This document shows positions 50,187 to 59,455 of a stretch of DNA of 64,000 nt, piece after piece. Made by a program: the position numbers and the translations under genes. How positions within the stretch are numbered: position 1 is the stretch's first letter; each line of letters starts with the position of its first letter. This stretch comes from Devosia sp. (GTDB lineage Bacteria; Pseudomonadota; Alphaproteobacteria; Rhizobiales; Devosiaceae): the NCBI RefSeq assembly GCF_025809055.1, contig NZ_CP075529.1:1-64000 (forward strand). Direction: 5' to 3'. The notes under the pieces are model-generated. The model made no database searches and had not been told where the DNA came from. It saw only the letters and a program-made list of their open reading frames with translations.

Positions 50187-51593
50187 GTGACCCGGTTTGC
50201 GCAGGTTTGGCGGACCTCCACCGTCCGGCTGACGGCGACCTTCATCGCCATTTTCATCCTGTTTTCGGTGCTGCTGATGGCGTTCATCGGCTGGCAGTCG
50301 AGCGTGCAGATCCAGCGCCAGCAGACCGACGATATCGACCGGGAAGTGCGCCAGTTCGAGCGCATCGAAGCCGGGCAGGGAATCCGGGCTCTGGCTTTTG
50401 CCGTCAATCGCCTGTCCACCCAGCCCGGTCCCGGCATCTATTTTCTCGGAGACGCCGCGGGTCAATATCTTTTGGGCAATGTGCCCGATGTTCCGGCCGA
50501 GGTGCTGATTACGCCGGGTGTCTATAGCTTCGATTATGACCGGCCGAACCTGTTCTCGGGCGACGACAATCCAGGGCGGCCGGGCAAGGTGGGCGTGGCC
50601 GTGGTGCGCTCGGTTGAACTGGCCAATGGTATGCGGCTGGTCGTGGGCCGGGACGTGGTGGAGCGGCGCGGCTATTCGGCGATCATCCTGCAGAGCTTTC
50701 TGGTCGGCGTCGTCGGTATTCTGCTGTTCTCGATCCTCGCCGGCGGCATTACGGCCCGGCGCGTGCTGCGCCGCATCGACACAATTCGCGATACCTCCAC
50801 CAAGATCATGTCGGGCAACCTTTCCGAGCGGGTGCCCGTAACAAGGCGCAATGACGAGTTCGACGGCCTCGCCACCAATCTCAATGCCATGCTCGACCGG
50901 ATCGAAAAGTTGCTGCAGGGCCTCAAGGAGGTCACCGACAATGTCGCGCATGATCTCAAGACCCCGCTGACGCGGCTGCGAAACCAGGCCGAGGCTGCCC
51001 TGCGCGATTCAGCCAGCACCGAAACGCGTGAGCAGGCGCTGGAAACCGTGATCACCGAAAGCGACCGGCTGATCCGCACCTTCAATGCCCTCTTGATGAT
51101 CGCCCGGGCCGAGGCGGGGGCACCCTCGGGGGCACTCGCCGCTGTCGATATCAGCACCGTCGTGGCCGATGTCGCAGAACTCTATGGCCCGGTCGCCGAA
51201 GATGCGGGGATCGACGTCACCAGCGATATTGCCCTGGGTATCTCCATGCGGGCCAACCGCGAACTCATCGGTCAGGCCATGGTCAACCTGCTTGAAAATG
51301 CCGTCAAATATGCGCGTCCGGAAGACGGGAGCACCGGCCGCATCCGGATCGAGCTGTCGCGGCAGGCGGACAAGATCGTCATTGCCATCGCCGATAACGG
51401 GCCGGGTATCCCAGAGGCAGACCGGCAGCGCGTGCTCGAGCGCTTTGTGCGCCTGGAAAAGAGTCGTTCCGAGCCAGGGTCCGGGCTGGGACTGGCGCTG
51501 GTCAATGCCGTGGCGCGCCTTCATGGCGGCACCTTTCGGGTCGAGGACAATGCGCCGGGCGTGCGGGCCGTGCTGGAGCTGCCGGCAGGCTGA
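50187..51593 (+). CDS. Sensor histidine kinase (HAMP type)
   Basis: This 468-residue kinase has two transmembrane helices (about 15-37 and 168-190), a periplasmic sensor of about 130 residues, a HAMP domain, a HisKA domain with His255 in NVAHDLKTPLTRLRNQAEAA, and a HATPase domain (NLLENAVKYA, ADNGPGIP, GSGLGLALVNAVARLHGG). It pairs with the upstream OmpR-type regulator. The start is GTG at 50187. Its signal is unknown. Confidence 0.9.
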   Translation: MTRFAQVWRTSTVRLTATFIAIFILFSVLLMAFIGWQSSVQIQRQQTDDIDREVRQFERIEAGQGIRALAFAVNRLSTQPGPGIYFLGDAAGQYLLGNVPDVPAEVLITPGVYSFDYDRPNLFSGDDNPGRPGKVGVAVVRSVELANGMRLVVGRDVVERRGYSAIILQSFLVGVVGILLFSILAGGITARRVLRRIDTIRDTSTKIMSGNLSERVPVTRRNDEFDGLATNLNAMLDRIEKLLQGLKEVTDNVAHDLKTPLTRLRNQAEAALRDSASTETREQALETVITESDRLIRTFNALLMIARAEAGAPSGALAAVDISTVVADVAELYGPVAEDAGIDVTSDIALGISMRANRELIGQAMVNLLENAVKYARPEDGSTGRIRIELSRQADKIVIAIADNGPGIPEADRQRVLERFVRLEKSRSEPGSGLGLALVNAVARLHGGTFRVEDNAPGVRAVLELPAG

Positions 51594-51638
51594 CCGGTGC
51601 AGCTTGCCCGACGCGGTGCTGCAAGCTATGCCTGAAAA

Positions 51639-54515
51639 ATGAGCATGTCCCTGACCGCCCTGCCTTCCGCAGATCATCCCCGCTTCGATGCGATGCTGGC
51701 CGCCTTGCCTGCTGAAGAGGCCAATGCCATCGCGGCGCAGGCCGGCCTGCTCGGCCCCCTGCTGGAGGCGGCGCCCTATCTGCTGGAACTGGCCGAGGCG
51801 CATTCCGGGTGGCTGGCGGCTGCCCTTACGGCGGATGCAGACACCGCCTTTGATGCCCTTCTGAGCGGCGTTTCAGAAGCCGGCAGGACGGCCGAGGAAG
51901 CCGATCTTGCCCAGGCCCTGCGGCAAGCCAAGGGCAGGACGGCGCTGCTCGCCGCGGTTGCCGAGACCGGTGGCGCCTGGACCACCGCGCGCGCAACCGA
52001 GGCCCTGTCCGATCTCGCGGATGCCGCCCTCGAAGCCTGCCTTGACCTGCTCATGCGCCAGGCCGCCGCCAAGGGGCAATTGCTTGACCCAGATGGCGCC
52101 CGCGCGGCCAATTCCGGGCTGGCTCTGTTTGCCCTGGGTAAGCATGGCGGCCAGGAGCTCAACTACTCGTCCGACATCGATATCGTCGCCTTCTTTGATC
52201 CGCAGAAGCCGGTCCTCAAGGATCCCGACGAGGCGACGAAAATCTATTCCCGCATGGTTCAGAAACTGGTGGGCCTGATGGAGGACCGCCAATATGGCGG
52301 CTATGTCTTCCGCACGGACCTGCGCCTGCGGCCCGATCCGGGCAGTACGCCGGTCGCGCTCTCCGTGGATGCCGCCCTGGCCTATTACGAGGTGCGAGGC
52401 CAGAACTGGGAGCGTGCGGCCTGGATCAAATCGCGCCCCTGCGCCGGTGACAAGGGCGTCGGGGAGGCGTTTCTCAAGGAACTGGCACCCTATGTCTGGC
52501 GCAAGCATCTCGACTTCGCCACCATCGCCGATATCCAGGCGATGAAGCGTCAGATCAATGTGTCCAAGAAGGTCGGCGCCATCCGGGTCGAGGGTCACAA
52601 TGTAAAGCTCGGGCGCGGGGGCATTCGTGAGATCGAGTTCTTCGCCCAGACCCAGCAATTGATCGCCGGCGGCCGCGACAAGAGCCTGCGGGTGCGCCCG
52701 ACTTCCAAGGCGCTGGCGGCTCTTGCGGAAGCGAACTGGATTTCTCCCAAGACAGCGCGCGAACTGACCGAGACCTATTGGTATCTGCGCGCGGTGGAAA
52801 ACCGCCTGCAGATGCTGCGGGACGAGCAGACCCACATCATGCCCGATACGGCCGAAGACGTTGCCGTCATCGGCCGGCTGCTGGGCGAGCCGGATCTGGC
52901 TGCGTTCGAGGCCAGCTATCGCGCAGCACTCGAGCGGGTGGCGCGCTATTATTCGGAATTGTTCACCGAGGGCGAGACGCTCGGCACCGATCAGGGCAAC
53001 CTGGTCTTTACCGGCAGCGACGATGACCCGGGCACGCTCGAAACCCTGACGGGCATGGGCTTTGCCGATGCCCACAAGGCCATCGAAACGGTACGCAAAT
53101 GGCACTATGGCAGTTATGCCGCTACCCGCGCCTCCGCCGCCCGCGCGCACCTCACCGAACTGCTGCCTGCGCTTCTCGCCACCTTGGGCCGGGCCGGCAA
53201 TGCCGACGAGGCCCTGGCGCGGTTCGACAATTTTCTCTCCCGCCTGCCGACCGGCGTTCAGCTTTTCGCCCTGCTGCGCAACCACGCGCAATTGCGCACC
53301 CTGCTGGTGCAGTTCATGGCCTCGGCGCCGCGCATGGCCGAGGCGGTCATTCATCGCGCCCATGTGGTCGATGGGCTCATCGATCCGGCTTTCGCCGATG
53401 ATGTCACGCACCGCGACGTGCTCGTGGCCAAGGTGGATGCCTTCCTCGCCGATGCCCGATCCTACGAAGACATGATCGACCGCGCCCGCATCATCGGGCA
53501 GGAACAGAAGTTCCTGGTCGCCGCGGGGCTGCTGTCCGGCACGGTCAGCGCGGCGGGCGCCGGAGAGCAGTTCACTGCCTTGGCAGAGACGCTGCTGGCC
53601 AGGCTCTTTGCCCGCGTCCAGGACGAATTTGCCTTTCGCCACGGCCGCATCGAGGGGGCGGAGACCGCGCTCCTGGCCTTCGGCAAGATGGCCAGCGGCG
53701 AGATGACCTTTACCTCCGATCTCGACTTCATCCTGCTTTACGACGCGCCGGATCAGGAGTCTGACGGGGAGCGTTCACTGGCGCCGCCGCACTATTTCGC
53801 CCGGCTGACCCAGCGCCTCGTTGCGGCGATTTCCGCGCCCACGGCGGAAGGGGTGCTCTATGAAGCCGACATGCGCCTGCGCCCGTCCGGCAATGCCGGG
53901 CCGCTTGCAACCAGCATCGCCGGGTTTCGGGCCTATCACAAGGACAATGCCTGGACCTGGGAGCACCTCGCCCTCAGCCGTGCGCGCGTGGTCGCGGCAA
54001 CCGGTGGGCTAAAAGCCGTTGTCGATGCCGAGATCGCCGAGGTCATGGACCGGCCGCGCGATGCCGAAAAGACCATAGACGACGTGGTGTCGATGCGGGC
54101 CCTGATGGCCAAGGAGCGCAAGCCGCGCCACCCCTTTGACCTCAAGCTGGCCGATGGCGGGTTGGTGGATCTCGAATTCATTGCGCAATCGGCGCAACTC
54201 GTCGCCGGTGCGACCGTCGCCTTGCCGCAGGCACCGACCGCCCGTGTCCTGGCGCGGCTCGGCGAAACGGGGCTGGTGCCCCAGGGGCAGCGGCTGGCCG
54301 AAATTCACGACACCTATGCGGCCGTGCTGCAGGTGATGAGTTCGGCGCTGGTCAGCCCGTTCAAACAGGAAGCCTGGAGCCCGGCCTTCAAGGACCTCTT
54401 GGCGCAGCTTTGCCACTATCCCGATTTTGGCCGGCTGGAACTGGACATCACGCAGATGATGGGTGAGGTCCGTGAGGCCGCGGACGCCTGGTACAACAAG
54501 GCGAAGGGTCTGTAA
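51639..54515 (+). CDS. glnE: Bifunctional glutamine synthetase adenylyltransferase/removase
   Basis: This 958-residue protein is GlnE, which adenylylates and deadenylylates glutamine synthetase according to PII state. It has two nucleotidyltransferase domains, each with a helical partner: the N-terminal one with GKHGGQELNYSSDIDIVAFF (about 167-187) and RTDLRLRPDPGSTP, and the C-terminal one with GKMASGEMTFTSDLDFILLY (about 683-703) and EADMRLRPSGNAGPLATS. The order degP-regulator-kinase-glnE is conserved in related Rhizobiales as I recall. Confidence 0.95.
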   Translation: MSMSLTALPSADHPRFDAMLAALPAEEANAIAAQAGLLGPLLEAAPYLLELAEAHSGWLAAALTADADTAFDALLSGVSEAGRTAEEADLAQALRQAKGRTALLAAVAETGGAWTTARATEALSDLADAALEACLDLLMRQAAAKGQLLDPDGARAANSGLALFALGKHGGQELNYSSDIDIVAFFDPQKPVLKDPDEATKIYSRMVQKLVGLMEDRQYGGYVFRTDLRLRPDPGSTPVALSVDAALAYYEVRGQNWERAAWIKSRPCAGDKGVGEAFLKELAPYVWRKHLDFATIADIQAMKRQINVSKKVGAIRVEGHNVKLGRGGIREIEFFAQTQQLIAGGRDKSLRVRPTSKALAALAEANWISPKTARELTETYWYLRAVENRLQMLRDEQTHIMPDTAEDVAVIGRLLGEPDLAAFEASYRAALERVARYYSELFTEGETLGTDQGNLVFTGSDDDPGTLETLTGMGFADAHKAIETVRKWHYGSYAATRASAARAHLTELLPALLATLGRAGNADEALARFDNFLSRLPTGVQLFALLRNHAQLRTLLVQFMASAPRMAEAVIHRAHVVDGLIDPAFADDVTHRDVLVAKVDAFLADARSYEDMIDRARIIGQEQKFLVAAGLLSGTVSAAGAGEQFTALAETLLARLFARVQDEFAFRHGRIEGAETALLAFGKMASGEMTFTSDLDFILLYDAPDQESDGERSLAPPHYFARLTQRLVAAISAPTAEGVLYEADMRLRPSGNAGPLATSIAGFRAYHKDNAWTWEHLALSRARVVAATGGLKAVVDAEIAEVMDRPRDAEKTIDDVVSMRALMAKERKPRHPFDLKLADGGLVDLEFIAQSAQLVAGATVALPQAPTARVLARLGETGLVPQGQRLAEIHDTYAAVLQVMSSALVSPFKQEAWSPAFKDLLAQLCHYPDFGRLELDITQMMGEVREAADAWYNKAKGL

Positions 54516-54536
54516 GGTAGAAGAAGAACGCTTGCT

Positions 54537-56156
54537 TCAGGCCGCTTCTGCCGCGCGATCCCGGGCCAGGGGCAGGGAGAAAGCCACGGTGGTGCCGACG
54601 CTGGGGCTTGAATCGATGGCCATATTGCCCCCGCTCAGTTCAGCCAGTGCTCGGGAGATGGAAATTCCAAGGCCCGGCCCCACGCCTTCCCGCGTAAAGG
54701 TGGCGTCGCCCAGGGCAAAGGGTTGGCTGAGGCTGGTCAGGCGTTCCTCGTTCATGCCGATCCCCGTATCGGTCACCTCGATGACGACACCATCGTCCGC
54801 GGCAAAGCCTTTGAGGCTGATCGTGCCGCCATGCGGGGTGAAGCGAACGGCGTTCTCCACCACATTGTCGACCATGCGATTGAGGCCGAGGCGGTCGCCG
54901 ATGAGCACGGCGGGGCATGGCACGCCGCGATCAAGCCGGATGCCCGCCCGGGCCATTTGCGGCGCAAAACGCCGCGCGACGTCGTCCAGAATGGTGTCGA
55001 CGGATACCGGGTCCTGGCGCAGCGGCTTCTGGCCGCTTTCAAGCTCTGCGAGGTCCAGAATGGTCGCGAAAGAATCGAGCAGGTGCTCGCCGGAATCCTT
55101 GATCGTCTGCACGTATTCGGCATAGCGCGCATTGCCGAGCGGGCCATAAGCTTCGTGCTTCATCAACTCGGCAAAGCCAATGATGTGGTTGAGTGGAGTG
55201 CGGATGTCGTGGCTGAGATGGGCGAGGAAGTTGGTCTTGGCGCGGCTCGCGGCCTCTGCCTTGAGCTTTTCCTCGTGATACCGGCGCGCCAGTTGGCGCT
55301 GGTCTTCGCGGATGGTGTCGAGAAGCGCATCGGTGCGCTTGCGTTCGGTAACGTCCGACACCAGCGTCATGAAGGTGCCGTCGTCCAGCGGACGCTCATC
55401 GATCAGGAGGCACGAGCCGTCTTCCCGATGAAGTTCCAATAGCCGGCTGTCATCGCCATCCCGCACCAGTTTCATGTAGCCACCGGCCACCAGCCGGGCC
55501 ACGGCCTGATGATAGGTCACGTCGCGCTCGGCCAGGTCGAGGCGGTCACGATAGCGGTCGTTGCAGACGATCAACTGGCCGGCCTTGGTCCAGCAGGCAA
55601 TGCCCATGGGAATGGCCGAGGCCAGCTGGCCGTAATTGTAGCGCTGCACCGGGTCAGGCATGTCGGCAACCCGGCGTCGGGATGAGAGGATGGTGACAAG
55701 GCCTGCGAGGGCCAGGGCAAGCCCGCCGCGGCCGGCTATTCCGGCGATGAAGGCACCCTCTTCGGCCTCTACCGACAGGGCCCCATGGGTTCCGGCGGGA
55801 ACCATGTAGCTCAGGGGCTGGGTGGTGCGCTCGACGCCTTCGATCACATCCACCCGGCTGATGGCGCCGAAGCGGCCGATGGTGGTGTCGAGCGTGGCGC
55901 GAGCCATTTCAGGAGACTTATCAAGAATTTGCGCGGCAATCGCGGTGCCGATGACGCCGAGTTCTCGCTGGGTTTCGGCAAAGCTGCGGGTGATGTCGTG
56001 GACGATGAACAGCCCGGCGGCGAAGAATGCGGTCGCGGCGACCGCCATGGTGATGGGGGAGCGGCGGCGGCCATTGCTGTGTCCATTGCCGAGGCGGAAT
56101 CGTGCCGCTCCGGCGCCGGATGCCTCCGACGGCCGCATGAAATTCTCCGTGATCAA
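54537..56156 (-). CDS. Sensor histidine kinase with PAS domain
   Basis: This kinase of 539 residues has an N-terminal transmembrane helix (about 33-55), a periplasmic stretch and a second hydrophobic helix (about 135-155). A PAS-like domain (about 170-275) is followed by a HisKA domain with His316 in HLSHDIRTPLNHIIGFAELM and a HATPase domain (NVVENAVRFT, DTGIGM, GPGLGISISRALAELSGG). No regulator gene is beside it. It converges on glnE with 21 bases between the stops. Confidence 0.88.
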   Translation of the reverse strand: MITENFMRPSEASGAGAARFRLGNGHSNGRRRSPITMAVAATAFFAAGLFIVHDITRSFAETQRELGVIGTAIAAQILDKSPEMARATLDTTIGRFGAISRVDVIEGVERTTQPLSYMVPAGTHGALSVEAEEGAFIAGIAGRGGLALALAGLVTILSSRRRVADMPDPVQRYNYGQLASAIPMGIACWTKAGQLIVCNDRYRDRLDLAERDVTYHQAVARLVAGGYMKLVRDGDDSRLLELHREDGSCLLIDERPLDDGTFMTLVSDVTERKRTDALLDTIREDQRQLARRYHEEKLKAEAASRAKTNFLAHLSHDIRTPLNHIIGFAELMKHEAYGPLGNARYAEYVQTIKDSGEHLLDSFATILDLAELESGQKPLRQDPVSVDTILDDVARRFAPQMARAGIRLDRGVPCPAVLIGDRLGLNRMVDNVVENAVRFTPHGGTISLKGFAADDGVVIEVTDTGIGMNEERLTSLSQPFALGDATFTREGVGPGLGISISRALAELSGGNMAIDSSPSVGTTVAFSLPLARDRAAEAA

Positions 56157-56418
56157 AATAGGTTAGCCCCAAACCAACCGGCTTCTTAACAAGGTATGAA
56201 TCAGCTTCGGGGGCGTTGTCCAGACCTCGGATCGGGCCATTTCCGGGCGGAATGGAAAAAGCAGAGTCGCTTGAATCACTTAGCGGTGAAGAAAAATTCT
56301 TCCAAAAAATTGGGCCCTCCGCGCGGCCTGGGCGAGCCGCATTTGGTTGCTTGCGGCTAGCGCATTGTTATCCTTTGCGCGAGGGGTGGGGAAACGCCAG
56401 GCGCTTCCCCATTTCGTG

Positions 56419-59055
56419 TCAGCCGGCCAGGATGCGGTCGAGGATTTCCCCGACATTGCGGCTGAGATTGCCCTGGGCCTTGAGTGCCTCGAGGGTAGCC
56501 CGTCCTGCCTCCCGCCTGCCGCTTTCCAGCATGGGCAGAATACGGAAGCCGGTGAGGATGCGCGAGGCCACTTGCGGGTTGACCTTGTCGATCTCGGCCA
56601 CCGCTTCGGTGACAAACCGGAAGCCGGCGCCGTCGGCGCGGGCAAACTGCACCGGATTGGTCATGACGAAGCTGCCCAACAGCGATCGCAACCGATTGGG
56701 ATTGGTGCGCGGAAAATCCGGCGCTGCCAGTGTCGCAGCCATGCGCTCGATCACCCCATCGTCAGGCGCCTGCGCGGATGCGGTGAGCCACTTGTCAAAG
56801 ACCAGCGGATCGGCGGCATGCAGGGTGCGGAAATCGCCCAGCACGGCCTGGGCCGAATGGGTCCAGTTGCGCGCCGAGATGGCAAGTGCCGCATAGCGCT
56901 CGGTCATGTTGGTGGCGGCGGTATATTGCGAAGTGGCCAGCGCCGCCCCGGCTTCCGACCCGGCGGTGAGCAGCGACAGCAGCCCATTGCGCAGGGATCG
57001 CCGTCCGGCCTGCGCGGCGTCGGGGCTGTAGGGCGCGGTGATCGCGAGCCCCTTGTAGCGGGCTGCGAGGTCTTCGGCGATGGGTCCGACCAGGGCTTCG
57101 ATCAACCCCTTGCGCGATCGCGCGATGGCGTCGGGATCGACGTCCTGGCCAATAAAGCGCCCAACCACGGATTCGGTTGGGATATCGATCGCCAGAGCCT
57201 TGAAGGCATCGTCGAGGTCGGGGCTGTCGAGTGTGTCCACAAGTGCGGAGCGCAGCGCGTCGGCTTCTGCGTCTTTCCAGTGCTGGCCGCGCGCGGCGTC
57301 GGCGATGAGCCGGGTGGAGACCGTCTGCAGGGCGTCCCAGCGGTTGAATGGGTCGCTGTCATTGCCGGCGAGGAACAGCAGGTCCTCCTGCGACAGGCTG
57401 GAATTGACCTTGACCGGTGCCGAGAAACCGCGGAACAGCGAGGGCACCGGACGGTTGGCGACGCCCGAAAAGGTCAGCGTGACGCTTTCCTTGTCGAGCA
57501 GGATCAGGTCGTCGCGCACCACGCCGCCTTCCACGCCGCTCCAGCCCATGGGGCTGCCATTGGGGCCGATCAGCCCGAACCGCACCGGGATCAGCAGGGG
57601 CTGCTTTTCCGCCTGGTTGGGCGTGGGGTCGACCTTTTGGCGCAGGGTGAGGGTATAGGTCTGGCTGCCGGCGTCATAGGCGTCCTCGACGCTGACCTGG
57701 GGTGTGCCCGCCTGCAGATACCAGGTGATGAACTGACCAAGATCGGTGCCTGTGGCGTCCTCGAACACTTTGACAAAGGCTTCGATGGTCGTGGCTTCGC
57801 CGTCATGCCGCTCGAAATAGAGGTCCATGCCCTTGCGGAACCCGGCTTCGCCCAAGAGGGTTAGCAACATGCGCACGACCTCGGCGCCCTTCTCGTAGAC
57901 CGTGGTCGTATAGAAGTTGTTGATCTCGCGGTAGCGATCCGGCCGCGGCGGATGCGCCAGGGGGCCGCCGTCCTCGGGAAACTGGCTGCCCCGCAGGTTC
58001 TGCACGTCATGGATGCGCTGCACCGGCCGGCTGCGTTCATCGCTGGAAAACTCCTGGTCGCGGAAGACCGTCAGGCCCTCCTTGAGGCAGAGCTGGAACC
58101 AGTCCCGGCAGGTGATGCGGTTGCCGGTCCAGTTGTGGAAATATTCGTGGGCGATGACCCGCTCGATGGAATGATAATTGGTGTCGGTGGCGGTCTCCGG
58201 CCGGGCAAAGACCAGCTTGTCATTGAAGATGTTGAGACCCTTGTTCTCCATCGCCCCGAAATTGAAATCGGACACTGCGACGATGTTGAAGACATCGAGG
58301 TCATACTCGCGCCCGAAGCGCTTTTCGTCCCAGGCCATAGAGCGTTTGAGGCTGTCCATGGCATAGTGACACTCGTCTTCCTTGCCATGGGTGCAGTAAA
58401 TGCCGAGGTCGACCTTGCGGCCGCTCATGGTGGCAAAACTGTCGGTGATCGACCCCAGATCGCCCGCGACAAGTGCAAAGAGATAGGCCGGCTTGGGGAA
58501 GGGGTCGTCCCAAACGGCATAGTGCATGTCGTCGGGCAGGGTGCCGCTATCGACCGGATTGCCGTTGGCGAGCAGGATCGGCGCCAGGGTGCGCGGTGCC
58601 GACATGCGCACCTTGAACGGCGCCAGAATGTCGGGGCGGTCGAGATAATAGGTGATGCGCCGGAACCCTTCCGGCTCGCATTGGGTGCACCAGGTGCCGC
58701 TGGAGCGATAAAGACCCATGAGCTTGGTGTTCGACGCCGGATTGAGCAGCACTTCGGTTTCGAGCACGAAGCGGCGGTGCGGCGGCTCGGCGACGGTCAG
58801 GCTGTTCGCGTCCGCCACATAGGCCGAAAGCACCAGGGGCGCGCCATCAATGGCAATGCTGTCGAGCTTGAGTTCATCGCCGTCGAGCACGAGCGGGGTG
58901 CCCGGCGCCGTCTCGCCACGGGGCTCGATGGTCAGTTGCGCCCGCACGCGGGTCGCATCTTCGAGAATCTTGAAATCGAGCTCTACTGACACGATCCGGT
59001 ACGGGGTCGGCGCATAGTCCTTGAGATAGATGGTCTGTTCGGTGTCGGTGCGCAT
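56419..59055 (-). CDS. pepN: Aminopeptidase N
   Basis: This 878-residue protein is aminopeptidase N (M1 family). It has the exopeptidase motif GAMENKGLNIFN near residue 268 and the zinc-binding HEYFHNWTGNRIT near 300, with the second Glu about 19 residues later (KEGLTVFRDQEFSSD). The C-terminal domains DUF3458 and an alpha-helical cap follow. It removes N-terminal residues from peptides in the cytoplasm. The ATG at 59055 starts MRTDTEQTIYLKDYAPTPYR, the usual family N-terminus. Confidence 0.95.
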   Translation of the reverse strand: MRTDTEQTIYLKDYAPTPYRIVSVELDFKILEDATRVRAQLTIEPRGETAPGTPLVLDGDELKLDSIAIDGAPLVLSAYVADANSLTVAEPPHRRFVLETEVLLNPASNTKLMGLYRSSGTWCTQCEPEGFRRITYYLDRPDILAPFKVRMSAPRTLAPILLANGNPVDSGTLPDDMHYAVWDDPFPKPAYLFALVAGDLGSITDSFATMSGRKVDLGIYCTHGKEDECHYAMDSLKRSMAWDEKRFGREYDLDVFNIVAVSDFNFGAMENKGLNIFNDKLVFARPETATDTNYHSIERVIAHEYFHNWTGNRITCRDWFQLCLKEGLTVFRDQEFSSDERSRPVQRIHDVQNLRGSQFPEDGGPLAHPPRPDRYREINNFYTTTVYEKGAEVVRMLLTLLGEAGFRKGMDLYFERHDGEATTIEAFVKVFEDATGTDLGQFITWYLQAGTPQVSVEDAYDAGSQTYTLTLRQKVDPTPNQAEKQPLLIPVRFGLIGPNGSPMGWSGVEGGVVRDDLILLDKESVTLTFSGVANRPVPSLFRGFSAPVKVNSSLSQEDLLFLAGNDSDPFNRWDALQTVSTRLIADAARGQHWKDAEADALRSALVDTLDSPDLDDAFKALAIDIPTESVVGRFIGQDVDPDAIARSRKGLIEALVGPIAEDLAARYKGLAITAPYSPDAAQAGRRSLRNGLLSLLTAGSEAGAALATSQYTAATNMTERYAALAISARNWTHSAQAVLGDFRTLHAADPLVFDKWLTASAQAPDDGVIERMAATLAAPDFPRTNPNRLRSLLGSFVMTNPVQFARADGAGFRFVTEAVAEIDKVNPQVASRILTGFRILPMLESGRREAGRATLEALKAQGNLSRNVGEILDRILAG

Positions 59056-59279
59056 GAAAGTTCGTTTCTCCGGAAATGGCACCTGTTCCGGAGGCCTGGC
59101 ATGGGTCACCACCGTGGAAGCAAGTGCCGGTCAAGCCGAGGGGCTCAATCGCAAAAAGTCTGTTCGCCTGTGTCTGTCCAGTCACAGACGATTCGTCGTT
59201 CTCGTGTATCCTATGCGGCTCTCGGCTGCATAGCGTGACTCATTGCCGTCAATTGAGACGGGATTGGGGAGGAGACGCT

Positions 59280-59381
59280 ATGCTGCTGTCTGCACGCCGT
59301 TCCTCTGCGCCAAATGGGCGACATGAGCGGTGGTTCCAGAATTTCCGCACGGGTTCGCGCCGTCGGCCAACTTTGCCTTGA
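59280..59381 (+). CDS. Possible short basic leader ORF
   Basis: This 33-residue ORF (MLLSARRSSAPNGRHERWFQ then NFRTGSRRRPTLP) is preceded by GGGGAGGAGA about 5 bases upstream, an unusually strong ribosome binding site. Its stop overlaps the TTGACC of the downstream operator. It may be a leader peptide or a small protein. No homologue is known to me. Confidence 0.35.
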   Translation: MLLSARRSSAPNGRHERWFQNFRTGSRRRPTLP

Positions 59382-59409
59382 CCTCAACCGCGGTTGAGGT
59401 TGCAAGGCT
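59379..59409 (+). promoter_or_regulatory. MerR/SoxR-type operator-promoter upstream of the ABC exporter
   Basis: A perfect 20-bp palindrome, ACCTCAACCG-CGGTTGAGGT (59381-59400), overlaps TTGACC (59379-59384). This is the layout of MerR-family promoters, whose operator lies in a 19-bp spacer. It matches SoxR-like sites (CCTCAA...TTGAGG). The -10 position (59404-59409, AAGGCT) is weak, as expected for an activator-dependent promoter. No merR-type gene is in the window. Confidence 0.65.
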
Positions 59410-59455
59410 GTCGGCCATTCGACTCGAAAACGCTGTCATGAAGTGGTCTTGAACT

